A stretch of 51,636 bases of DNA from an uncultured Bacteroidales bacterium (GTDB lineage Bacteria; Bacteroidota; Bacteroidia; Bacteroidales; Bacteroidaceae): NCBI GenBank assembly GCA_902801475.1, contig CADCIO010000017.1, forward strand, positions 1 through 51,636, given 5' to 3'. The position numbers were made by a program, and so were the translations under genes. The notes under the pieces were generated by a model that saw only the letters and a list, made by a program, of their open reading frames with translations, did no database searches and had not been told where the DNA came from. Below, one piece after another: positions 36,779 through 44,093 of the stretch (position 1 is the stretch's first letter; every line of letters starts with the position of its first letter).

Positions 36779-37975
36779 TCAGAATCTCACGTACATCTCT
36801 GCCCAGAGTTCATTGTAATCCTTGTGAACAAGGTTGCGGTTGTGCACGTGGTTGTACTGCACCTGCATCATCAGGTTCTTATGAATCTGGAAGTTGGGGA
36901 TGATGCTGTAGATGGTCTTGGTGGAGCCCCAAGTCTTGTCAGCACGATAAGCGTCGTACTTGCCATAGACCTTGAGCCAAGGGGTGCAAGGAACACCCAC
37001 GGTGGCATACCAACCATCAGCCTTTCCATTGCCCTGATAGTTGGCGAGTATGCCCTGCGCATGGGCATATTCAGCACGAACAGTCCAGTCGTTGTGTTCA
37101 TACTTGACGGAAGCTGCCCAACGGTTACGGTCAATCTCCACACCTGTGTTGTCCACATAGTCGCCTGTCCAGCCAAAGATGCCGATGAAGAGGTCCTTGA
37201 TGGGTTGGAACTGCAGAGAACCGATGAAGTCCTTGTGGCCGTTCTTGTCACCAGTGTTGATGCCCTGACCGTTCATCACCTGCAACTGATAGTGGAGAAA
37301 GCGATGACCATCTGACTTGGCAGGGAAAAGGTCACCCTGCACCTGAAGACCCTGATCACGACCACCATTGCCGACATTGCCGTCCTTGTCGCTGATACCA
37401 GCAATACAATTGGAAATCTGCGAATAGTCGCCAGCGCCCACATCCCATGGGTTGTAAGGGTTCTCGAAAAGGAAGGCACGCTTGTACTGACCCACCTTGA
37501 CAGCGAGCTCCTTCCAGTGCGACCACTCCACAAAGTAGTCCTTCATGTGGAAGGTGGAGTTGTTCACCTGCATCTGAATGCGGTACTTGAAGTCTGTGAG
37601 GATGGTGCCATCCACATACAGACGGATGAGTCGCTGGCTGAAGCCTGCCCCACCCTTCGCGCCGTCTTGGTCGCTGTAGGCATACTTGCCAATGAAATAA
37701 CCTCCGAACTTGGGAGCCGAAGCATAGTCAGTCAACTTCCTGCCCAACTGTGCTTTGCCTGCTGGAGCTGGGGCAGCACTCTGAAGCGCACTCTCCAGAC
37801 TGTTGTTCACGAGGTCGGTGATGAAGCCTGCTCCAGGTGTGCCGTTGGGTTCAAACTCCGATGCTTCAATTCTCTCTTCAGCAGGTACATTGAATTCCTG
37901 CGTTTCTTCATTTTCTGCCCACATAGGCAAGGTGACCAATGTCACCACAAAAACAGTAGATAAAATCTTTTTCAT
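36779..37975 (-). CDS. OprO/OprP-type outer-membrane porin
   Basis: A 398-residue protein with a signal peptide (STVFVVTLVTLPMWAE) and a beta-barrel pattern of the phosphate-selective porin O/P family: KFGGYFIGKYAYSDQ, RLYVDGTILTDFKYRIQMQ, VEWSHWKELAVKVGQYKRAFLFENP, and a C-terminal strand ending in aromatic YVRF. The solute is unknown; in Bacteroidetes this family is not restricted to phosphate. It begins nine bases after the end of the deleted dcu gene, so the two were probably one operon, and the porin may have served C4-dicarboxylate passage (inference). Confidence 0.85.
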   Translation of the reverse strand: MKKILSTVFVVTLVTLPMWAENEETQEFNVPAEERIEASEFEPNGTPGAGFITDLVNNSLESALQSAAPAPAGKAQLGRKLTDYASAPKFGGYFIGKYAYSDQDGAKGGAGFSQRLIRLYVDGTILTDFKYRIQMQVNNSTFHMKDYFVEWSHWKELAVKVGQYKRAFLFENPYNPWDVGAGDYSQISNCIAGISDKDGNVGNGGRDQGLQVQGDLFPAKSDGHRFLHYQLQVMNGQGINTGDKNGHKDFIGSLQFQPIKDLFIGIFGWTGDYVDNTGVEIDRNRWAASVKYEHNDWTVRAEYAHAQGILANYQGNGKADGWYATVGVPCTPWLKVYGKYDAYRADKTWGSTKTIYSIIPNFQIHKNLMMQVQYNHVHNRNLVHKDYNELWAEMYVRF

Positions 37976-37984
37976 ATATTCATT

Positions 37985-38520
37985 TTAATAGAAAATCGTT
38001 GTGATAATCAAGCCCACGATGGTGCAGACAATGACGCTGACGAGACCTGGCATCATGAACGAGTGGTTCAAGAGATACTTACCAATCACAGTCGTACCTG
38101 AGCTATAGATGCCACGGCACAAGGACGCTCAGGACGGATGCCTTTCTTCAATGCGATGTCACAAATGATAGGCATCAGTGTATAGACCACATGTCCTGTA
38201 CCAACAAGCACCGTCAAAAAGAAAGTGCAGAACGGAGCAAGGAATGTAATATGTCCAGGTTTTTTACGAAGCAACTTCTCTGCCATCTGTATCAGCCAAT
38301 CCATACCACCCGAGGCTTGCATGATGCCAGCGCAAGTAACGGCTGCTATAATGATGTATATCACATCAGTAGGAGGACTACCAGGTTCCATACCGAAACC
38401 CAAAACGAGAATCGCAAGTCCGATGCCGGAGATGGCACCCAATGCCAAACTGCCGTAACGTGAGCCTACATAGAGGGCTCCCAGCACGACGAATAGTTGC
38501 AGAAGCATGACAGGTTCCAT
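37985..38520 (-). pseudogene. Anaerobic C4-dicarboxylate transporter with large internal deletion
   Basis: Frame 1 encodes 141 residues of a Dcu-family transporter ([61 protein letters not shown]), then ends after three foreign codons at 38086. Directly afterwards, in another frame, lies the family's C-terminus: [18 protein letters not shown] and a last membrane segment, stopping at 37985-37987. Intact Dcu proteins have about 435 residues, so about 255 residues are missing. A single deletion with a frame change explains it. The promoter (complement of 38553-38560, TACCTTTG) is still present and could drive the porin. Confidence 0.88.
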
Positions 38521-38552
38521 AAAAGTACAGTTTTTAATTGAAGATTATTGAG

Positions 38553-38560
38553 CAAAGGTA
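38553..38560 (-). promoter_or_regulatory. -7 box of the dcu-porin operon
   Basis: The minus strand reads TACCTTTG, 32 bases before the dcu ATG at 38520. Confidence 0.6.
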
Positions 38561-38623
38561 TATAAAATTTCTAAAATAAACGAAAAGAATCTTTATTTTT
38601 ATGTTTACGTGTGCTTTTTTACG

Positions 38624-38631
38624 TACTTTTG
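38624..38631 (+). promoter_or_regulatory. -7 box of the MFS gene
   Basis: TACTTTTG, 23 bases before the ATG at 38655. It excludes an upstream ATG at 38601 as the real start. Confidence 0.6.
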
Positions 38632-38654
38632 CAGCAAAAGATGATGAAACGACC

Positions 38655-39677
38655 ATGTTCCAACTCTGCCGAAACGAATGCATCAGATTGACGGGAGTGA
38701 GTGCCTTGCTCCATTTCCTCGTCGACGGTTTGTGCATCTGTTGCCTGTATCTCACGACGGCAGACGGCAGCATCGACATCGTGCTTCCGTTTGTGACTTA
38801 CAACGTGTTGGCATTCCTCACGCAGCCCCTCACTGGTTGGTGGGCAGACAAGATGCAGCAGAAACATTGGATGTTGCTCGCTTCTGTGCTGTTGCTGACA
38901 TTGGCTGTGCTGATGGCGTCGGTGACGACAAACAGTCAGTTGGCAGAAATTCGCCCAGCGCATGGGCTTGTCAACGGTCAACTTTCAACGGCCGTACTGC
39001 TCGGTATGGGCAATTCGCTCTTTCACGTATGGGGTGGTAAACAGACCGCCATCCGCTCTGGGAATGATATCCGTGCATTGGGTGTGTTTGTCTCCACTGG
39101 CGCTTTCGGACTCGCCATCGGAGGGGTGTTCGCTTCGTGGTTCTTGCTCTATGCTTTCTTATTGGGCATAGGAGTGTTGGCTGTGACAGCCCTCAAGTTC
39201 TCCACAGGAAATGCGTCTTACAATGACCAATATCCCCATGACATGAAGTATTGGGAAGGTGTTTGGTACTTCATTGTCCTCATCATGCTCATCGTGGCAG
39301 GACGTTCGTTTGCAGGTGAAGCCTATACGACTGGCATCACGAAAAGCACTACGCTCCTCTTGGTGTTGGGCGCCGTGTCCATGCTGGGGAAGATGGCTGG
39401 TGGGTGGCTCGCCAAAGGGTTAGGAATATGGAAATCCTTGCTGCTCATGGTGGTGGGAGCCATCATCTGCTTCATCGGCAGAAACCTTCACATCGCCGTG
39501 ATGCTCACAGGAATATTCCTCGTGAACTGCACGATGCCCATTACACTCTACTGGGCGAACACGTTGATAAGGGGCAAAGAGGGGTTGGCATTCGGACTGC
39601 TGGCGGCATCACTGATACCAGGGTATCTGCTCGCCACATTAGATTTATCTGCGATAAGACTATGGATGGACAACTGA
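38655..39677 (+). CDS. MFS transporter
   Basis: A 340-residue protein with about ten to eleven hydrophobic segments and major-facilitator motifs (TQPLTGWWADKMQQKHW between segments 2 and 3; GKMAGGWLAKGLG later). It resembles the fosmidomycin-resistance-like branch; the substrate is unknown. The start is the ATG at 38655 (MFQLCRNEC). The loop after the third segment carries an extra stretch (about residues 96-113) encoded by a REP-like palindrome and three heptamers, joined in-frame just before the conserved AVLLGMGNSLFHVWGG. The next gene overlaps its end by 16 bp. Confidence 0.85.
   Translation: MFQLCRNECIRLTGVSALLHFLVDGLCICCLYLTTADGSIDIVLPFVTYNVLAFLTQPLTGWWADKMQQKHWMLLASVLLLTLAVLMASVTTNSQLAEIRPAHGLVNGQLSTAVLLGMGNSLFHVWGGKQTAIRSGNDIRALGVFVSTGAFGLAIGGVFASWFLLYAFLLGIGVLAVTALKFSTGNASYNDQYPHDMKYWEGVWYFIVLIMLIVAGRSFAGEAYTTGITKSTTLLLVLGAVSMLGKMAGGWLAKGLGIWKSLLLMVVGAIICFIGRNLHIAVMLTGIFLVNCTMPITLYWANTLIRGKEGLAFGLLAASLIPGYLLATLDLSAIRLWMDN
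38953..38990. repeat. REP-like palindrome plus heptamers inside the MFS gene
   Basis: GCCCAGCGCATGGGC (38953-38967) is an almost perfect palindrome. It is followed by GTCAACG, GTCAACT and TTCAACG (38970-38990). The palindrome with its TTC prefix recurs at 48480-48498 with one internal change. Confidence 0.75.
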
Positions 39678-40015
39678 CCCTGCAACTCCTCGTCTCCCTC
39701 ATCCCCACCATCCTCATCGAGTTGGGGGTGTTGTGGTTCCTGCTGGAACGGCGGAAGATAGTTCTTCTCTCGTCCATCGCGGTGAATGTGTTGACCAACA
39801 TACCGCTGAACCTCTACGTGCTGCTCGTCAACGACAGCATGGGCGGTATCCTCATTGGCGAGGCGCTCGTCTTCTTCGTCGAAGCTTTATGGTACTGGTT
39901 CTTCACGCATAGCATCCGGCAGGCGGTCATCTATAGTTTCCTGTGCAATGCCATCAGTTTCCTCATCGGAATGCTCCTATGGCTCATCTTTTCATTCTGC
40001 GAAATTAACACATAA
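39662..40015 (+). CDS. Small integral membrane protein
   Basis: A 117-residue, very hydrophobic protein with about four membrane segments (LVSLIPTILIELGVLWFLL, then a second, third and fourth), starting MDGQLTLQLL at 39662. It overlaps the end of the MFS gene by 16 bp, so translation is probably coupled. I recognise no family. Confidence 0.65.
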   Translation: MDGQLTLQLLVSLIPTILIELGVLWFLLERRKIVLLSSIAVNVLTNIPLNLYVLLVNDSMGGILIGEALVFFVEALWYWFFTHSIRQAVIYSFLCNAISFLIGMLLWLIFSFCEINT

Positions 40016-40047
40016 CATCATAAATTATCAACTAAACAATTTGGCTT

Positions 40048-40383
40048 ATGTTCAATCTTTTAGACATTGCCTATCCAGGCAGACCTTATCGGCCACCCAT
40101 CAAAATCGATCCTGACACCGTTTACATCCTCAAGCCCGCAAAGGATTCAGTGATCGCACCAGAGAGTACCGACTCCATCATCCCCAAGGACATCATCGAC
40201 TCCTGCGAAAACGTGATTGACACTCTCCAGTCTGCCATCAACTGGCTGAATGGCACAGGCACCGATGGTGGGTACGCCACGCTCCTGTGGACAAGCCTCG
40301 TCGTACTGGCATCCTTGTCCTTGTGCTTCTACTTCGCATGGAGCTACCGACATCAACTACAAAACAAGAAGAGACTGGTTTAA
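40048..40383 (+). CDS. Hypothetical small single-pass membrane protein
   Basis: A 111-residue protein with a soluble Pro/Asp-rich N-terminal part (PGRPYRPPIKIDPDTVYIL), a central acidic segment and one membrane segment near the C-terminus (LLWTSLVVLASLSLCFYFAW, about 79-98), then a basic tail (YRHQLQNKKRLV). It follows the previous gene by 32 bp. Its stop codon lies in the loop of a bidirectional terminator shared with the convergent patatin gene. No family recognised. Confidence 0.6.
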   Translation: MFNLLDIAYPGRPYRPPIKIDPDTVYILKPAKDSVIAPESTDSIIPKDIIDSCENVIDTLQSAINWLNGTGTDGGYATLLWTSLVVLASLSLCFYFAWSYRHQLQNKKRLV

Positions 40384-40397
40384 TCCAGTCTCTTTTT
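40369..40397. terminator. Bidirectional terminator containing both stop codons in its loop
   Basis: AAGAGACTGG (40369-40378) pairs perfectly with CCAGTCTCTT (40385-40394). The six-base loop TTTAAT (40379-40384) holds the plus-strand stop (40381-40383) and the minus-strand stop (40380-40382), which overlap. A T run follows on the plus strand and CTTCTTGTTTTG on the minus strand. Confidence 0.88.
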
Positions 40398-41222
40398 CAG
40401 TTTCTTCATTTCCTTCAGCGACGCCTTGCCTGCCTTCTCACCCAAGTCAATCATCTCGGCTATCTTGTTCGGCATGAAATCCTCTGCCCCATAACCCTTC
40501 AGATTGGGATTGATGTAGATGTCGGCATCCTTGCGATTTCGCTGATATTTCTTCAGGTCTGGCCGCAATAGCGACAAAAGGGAGGAGGAGTTGTTTTCGT
40601 GCTTGTTCACCGTCAAATCCACCGCAATCACATAGTCGGCACCCATTTCCCTTGCCACATCCACAGGCAAGTTGTTCAGCACACCGCCATCCACCAACTT
40701 CATATTGCCTATCTTCACAGGCTTGAACACCACAGGAATCGCCATACTGGCACGCATTGCCTGCGCTATATCACCCTCTTTCAGCACCACTTCCTTCATC
40801 CTATTCATATCCACCGCCACACAACGGAAGGGTTTTTGCAACGACTCGAACGACACTTCTCCACCCGTCAGGTCTCTCAACGTCCTCACAATACTGTCGC
40901 CCATCAGCGAGCCTGTAAAGAGGTTTGCCCAAGCCCTTGTACGGAAAAGCGAATCCAACTGTTCACTCGTCTGCCCCATCGCATACAATCCCCCCACAAT
41001 CGAACCGATGCTCGTACCCACCACCATGTCGATAGGTACACCCGACTTCTCCACATATTTCAACACACCCACAGCGGAAGCACCCTTTGCGCCTCCACCA
41101 CCCAGCACCAATGCCACCTTCGGACGACCACCTTCCCCATCAGAAGCATGGTTTACCTTCTTACGTGCCTGCACCGTCATACACACGCACAACAACACGA
41201 TGAAAAACAGACTCTTTTGCAT
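40380..41222 (-). CDS. Exported patatin-like phospholipase
   Basis: A 280-residue patatin with a signal peptide (LFFIVLLCVCMTVQA). It has the oxyanion loop LGGGGAKGASAVG, the nucleophile Ser in VVGTSIGSIVGG and the catalytic Asp in VDGGVLNNLP. It should hydrolyse acyl chains from lipids in the periplasm, or when attached to the outer membrane. RssA-like proteins are the closest group by motif. It is divergent from a second, cytoplasmic patatin with 132 bp between the starts. Confidence 0.9.
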   Translation of the reverse strand: MQKSLFFIVLLCVCMTVQARKKVNHASDGEGGRPKVALVLGGGGAKGASAVGVLKYVEKSGVPIDMVVGTSIGSIVGGLYAMGQTSEQLDSLFRTRAWANLFTGSLMGDSIVRTLRDLTGGEVSFESLQKPFRCVAVDMNRMKEVVLKEGDIAQAMRASMAIPVVFKPVKIGNMKLVDGGVLNNLPVDVAREMGADYVIAVDLTVNKHENNSSSLLSLLRPDLKKYQRNRKDADIYINPNLKGYGAEDFMPNKIAEMIDLGEKAGKASLKEMKKLKKRLD

Positions 41223-41242
41223 ATTCTTTATTTTTTACGGTA

Positions 41243-41250
41243 CAAAGATA
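41243..41250 (-). promoter_or_regulatory. -7 box of the exported patatin gene
   Basis: The minus strand reads TATCTTTG, 20 bases before the ATG at 41222. Confidence 0.6.
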
Positions 41251-41261
41251 GAGAAAATTTG

Positions 41262-41301
41262 GGAGTTAGGAGTCAGGAGTTAGGAGTTTTTCGTATCTTT
41301 G
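41262..41301 (+). promoter_or_regulatory. Heptamer array and -7 box of the second patatin gene
   Basis: GGAGTTA, GGAGTCA, GGAGTTA and GGAGT (41262-41287), then a six-base gap and TATCTTTG (41294-41301). The array occupies the -33 position. A TTTG (41258-41261) lies 32 bases upstream of the -7 box, too far for normal spacing unless units are lost. Confidence 0.65.
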
Positions 41302-41354
41302 CCCCCAATATTTCTCATTTATCATTTTTTATTGATCATTTAGCGTAGCGTCTC

Positions 41355-42203
41355 ATGAAAAAAGGACTGGTACTCGAAGGCGGAGGAATGCGCGGGCTCT
41401 TCTCCGAAGGTTTCATCGATGTGATGCAAGAGGCTGGCATCACTGTCGATGGCATCATCGGCGTGTCGGCTGGCGCCCTGTTTGGATGCAACTTCAAATC
41501 TCACCAAGTGGGACGTGGTCTCCGTTACAATGTACGCTTCAAGGATGACCCTCGCTACATGGGATGGCGTTCCTTCATCACAACGGGCAATTTCGTCAAT
41601 GCCCAATTTGCCTACCACACGATGCCGATGGAATTGGACGTGTTCGACATACCTGCATTCGAAGCTGACCCGACTGAGTTCTATCTGGCGTGCACGGACA
41701 TCAAGACAGGCAAACCCGTCTATCAGCAGATTGACCACGTGGAGGACAGCACCCTCGAATGGTTTCGAGCTACTGGTTCTATGCCCATTGCCTCCACACC
41801 TGTGGAAATCGACGGCATGAAACTGTTGGATGGCGGATTGGTGGATTGCATCCCCCTACAGCATTTTCAGGAAATCGGCTACGAGCGCAACATCGTCATC
41901 CTCACCAGACCTAAAGGTTACCAGAAGACACCCAACAAATACAAGTGGCTCTTCAAGATGTGGTATCCCAACTATCCCCAAGTGGCGGAATGTATGGCAC
42001 GCCGTCATGAGATGTACAATGCCCAATTGCAATACATCGAAGAACAAGCTGAAAAAGGGAATGTCCTCGTCATCTATCCCGACCACCCTTTAGAAATCGG
42101 ACGCATCGAACTGGATGAGCCTAAACTACGTGCCATCTACCAGCACGGACGGGAGAAAGCCCAATCCATGCTGGAAGATGTAAAAAGATTTTTAGCTGAA
42201 TAA
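41355..42203 (+). CDS. Cytoplasmic patatin-like phospholipase
   Basis: A 282-residue patatin without a signal peptide. Motifs: VLEGGGMRGLFSEG (oxyanion loop at the very N-terminus), GVSAGALFG (nucleophile Ser) and LDGGLVDCIP (catalytic Asp). It belongs to the YjjU-like group of bacterial patatins, with the C-terminal KYKWLFKMWYPNYPQ region. The ATG at 41355 places GGGMRG directly at the N-terminus, as is normal. Its substrate is unknown. Confidence 0.9.
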   Translation: MKKGLVLEGGGMRGLFSEGFIDVMQEAGITVDGIIGVSAGALFGCNFKSHQVGRGLRYNVRFKDDPRYMGWRSFITTGNFVNAQFAYHTMPMELDVFDIPAFEADPTEFYLACTDIKTGKPVYQQIDHVEDSTLEWFRATGSMPIASTPVEIDGMKLLDGGLVDCIPLQHFQEIGYERNIVILTRPKGYQKTPNKYKWLFKMWYPNYPQVAECMARRHEMYNAQLQYIEEQAEKGNVLVIYPDHPLEIGRIELDEPKLRAIYQHGREKAQSMLEDVKRFLAE

Positions 42204-42210
42204 GCAAAGC

Positions 42211-43323
42211 TTACTCACCAAATATTTCTTTCAGTTTTTTGCCCAATGCAGCACCTCTCAAGTCGCGTGCCACAATCTTTCCCTCAGGATTCACCAACAG
42301 GCTTGCAGGAATGGCATCGATGTGATACACCTTAGCAGCGACGGTCTCCCAACCCTTCAGATCAGCGAGGTGTACCCAAGGCATGTTCAGTTCCTTGATA
42401 GCCTTCACCCATGCATCCTTTTTCTGGTCGAAAGAAAGACCGACAATGTTGAAACCTTTGGCGTGATATTTCTCATAGTTAGCCACCACATTGGGCATCT
42501 CAGCACGACAAGGTCCACACCATGAAGCCCAAAAGTCGATGAGCACCCATTGACCTTTACCTACATACTCGCTGAGTTTGTGCAGGTTGCCCTCAGTGTC
42601 TGCCTCTTCAAGGTCAGTGAAGGGCTGTCCCATAATCTTCTGTTTCGCCTCTTCCTGAGCAATGCGATACTTGATTTCATCAAGGGCAGGATGGTTCGCA
42701 TAGGGAGGATTGGCATCCAGCATCTCCTTGAAACCGTCCATTCCATAGAATGCAACGAGGTTATCAACAAAAGCGGCTGGAACAAGCGTCTTCTCGTTCT
42801 CCTTCAGCATCTGCGCCATCAGTTCCCTATCCTTGTCAGTCAGTCGATCTAACTCAGGTTTCACCTCCGCACCCTTCTTTTCCGCGTTGCTCTCCCGCTC
42901 TTCCTCAGATAAGGACATATCATAATAGGCATCCAGCACCTCTGACCTCAAGGCACTCATCTGCATCAGTAAGGAATCGTTCTGACGGTCATAATAGTTC
43001 AAACTCTGATTTTGAGCAGAACCTTTCAGGACGTTGGTGGAGAGATCAATAGTGGCGGGTGTGCCATCATTGAACATGATAACGAAACGTGGAGCTTCAT
43101 CCACTCTCACAAAAAGAAGGGCATCCTTGGTGTAGGAGCCTTCGAAGGAGAACTGACCGCCACTCACCGCAGCACTGTCCAGCACCTCATGTGAATCACG
43201 GTTTCCCATATACACCATCTTACTACCAGCAGGGGCTGTACCCTTAATGCTGTACTTTGTCTGTTGTGCCATTACTGGCAGTGTAGCCACAACGAGGGCC
43301 ACCATCGCTAATACTTGTTTCAT
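42211..43323 (-). CDS. TlpA-like thiol:disulfide protein with DUF4369 domain
   Basis: A 370-residue exported protein. A signal peptide (VLAMVALVVATLPVMAQ) precedes an N-terminal DUF4369-type beta domain (YSIKGTAPAGSKMVYMGN), a helical middle and a C-terminal thioredoxin fold with the active site WASWCGPCRAEMP. The cis-Pro motif is DAIPASLLVNPEG. It probably reduces periplasmic disulfides, as ResA/TlpA proteins do; partners are unknown. The ATG at 43323 (MKQVLAMV) is preferred to one six codons upstream. Confidence 0.9.
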   Translation of the reverse strand: MKQVLAMVALVVATLPVMAQQTKYSIKGTAPAGSKMVYMGNRDSHEVLDSAAVSGGQFSFEGSYTKDALLFVRVDEAPRFVIMFNDGTPATIDLSTNVLKGSAQNQSLNYYDRQNDSLLMQMSALRSEVLDAYYDMSLSEEERESNAEKKGAEVKPELDRLTDKDRELMAQMLKENEKTLVPAAFVDNLVAFYGMDGFKEMLDANPPYANHPALDEIKYRIAQEEAKQKIMGQPFTDLEEADTEGNLHKLSEYVGKGQWVLIDFWASWCGPCRAEMPNVVANYEKYHAKGFNIVGLSFDQKKDAWVKAIKELNMPWVHLADLKGWETVAAKVYHIDAIPASLLVNPEGKIVARDLRGAALGKKLKEIFGE

Positions 43324-43395
43324 ATGATATGTTTTACTCAACTTTCTGAAGTTATCGCTACGCTCGAAGTAATCGAAGTTAAAGGAGTTAACGAC

Positions 43396-43848
43396 TTATG
43401 CAATACTTGTCTCAATGCCTGCCAGCGGATTGTGAATGTCTTTCAGATATTTCCCGAACTCATCCAGTACACATTCAGTGGCAATCTCCACATTCTTCAC
43501 CCTGCCGAAGTCTTCACGCAGACACAGCGAATGGACATCACCCTCACTACCCCATGCTACCCATATCTCCACCTCATGTCCTTCCCACGCCTCAGCATAA
43601 CCTGTTGAAGCCAACGCATAATCGGTGTGGAAAAGGTGACACGCACCTTTCACCATCTGTTCTGCCACCTCACGCGACACCACCCCATACTCCGCAATCA
43701 TCTCAGCTGGCACACCCAGCATCTGCACCTTCACCTCATTTTGGTATGCCACTAACCCACCCTCGAAGTAGCGACTCGCACCACTCTGCGCCGTAATGGC
43801 AGCCGCTATGCGTCCACCCGTACACGATTCTGCTGTAGAAATAGTCAT
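43396..43848 (-). CDS. CinA C-terminal-type nicotinamide-nucleotide amidohydrolase
   Basis: A 150-residue stand-alone CinA C-terminal (PncC-like) domain: TISTAESCTGGRIAAAIT with the catalytic Ser, SRYFEGGLVAYQNEVKVQMLGV, and VVSREVAEQMVKGA. PncC deamidates NMN to nicotinate mononucleotide. The block ALASTGYAEAW is a variant of the usual GIAGP, so activity is likely but not certain. Nicotinate mononucleotide is also the substrate of CobT, though the genes are far apart. The gap to the TlpA-like gene is 72 bp. Confidence 0.85.
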   Translation of the reverse strand: MTISTAESCTGGRIAAAITAQSGASRYFEGGLVAYQNEVKVQMLGVPAEMIAEYGVVSREVAEQMVKGACHLFHTDYALASTGYAEAWEGHEVEIWVAWGSEGDVHSLCLREDFGRVKNVEIATECVLDEFGKYLKDIHNPLAGIETSIA

Positions 43849-43875
43849 AATAGTCTCTCTTGGTGATTCGAGCTA

Positions 43876-43918
43876 CAAAGGTACGACTTTAAGTGAAAAG
43901 TGGAAAGTAAAAAGTGAA
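43876..43918 (-). promoter_or_regulatory. cinA-type gene promoter with heptamer array
   Basis: The minus strand reads TACCTTTG (complement of 43876-43883). Seven bases upstream lie four heptamers (plus strand AAGTGAA, AAGTGGA, AAGTAAA, AAGTGAA, 43891-43918), covering the -33 region. Confidence 0.65.
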
Positions 43919-44014
43919 AAATCTACATCAGCAGCCATTCTGACAGTTCTTCATCGCATAGTAACTGGGATTTTTCACTTTTCAAGCCACTTAAAAAAAC
44001 ATTTCTCACTTTTT

Positions 44015-44047
44015 TTTGGTCACTTTTCACTTTATGTCGTATCTTTG
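44015..44047 (+). promoter_or_regulatory. GH43 lipoprotein promoter whose spacer is two heptamers
   Basis: TTTG (44015-44018), a 21-base spacer and TATCTTTG (44040-44047). The spacer is mostly TCACTTT TCACTTT (44020-44033) plus seven other bases. Gain or loss of one heptamer would change the -33/-7 spacing to 28 or 14. Confidence 0.65.
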
Positions 44048-44093
44048 CAAAAAATATCAACTTTCAATTCATTAATCTTTCTGTTTTCAGCAA

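Noticed and set aside
38601..38654. Upstream ATG at 38601 for the MFS gene
   Set aside because: The -7 box TACTTTTG at 38624-38631 lies downstream of it, so the first usable start is 38655.
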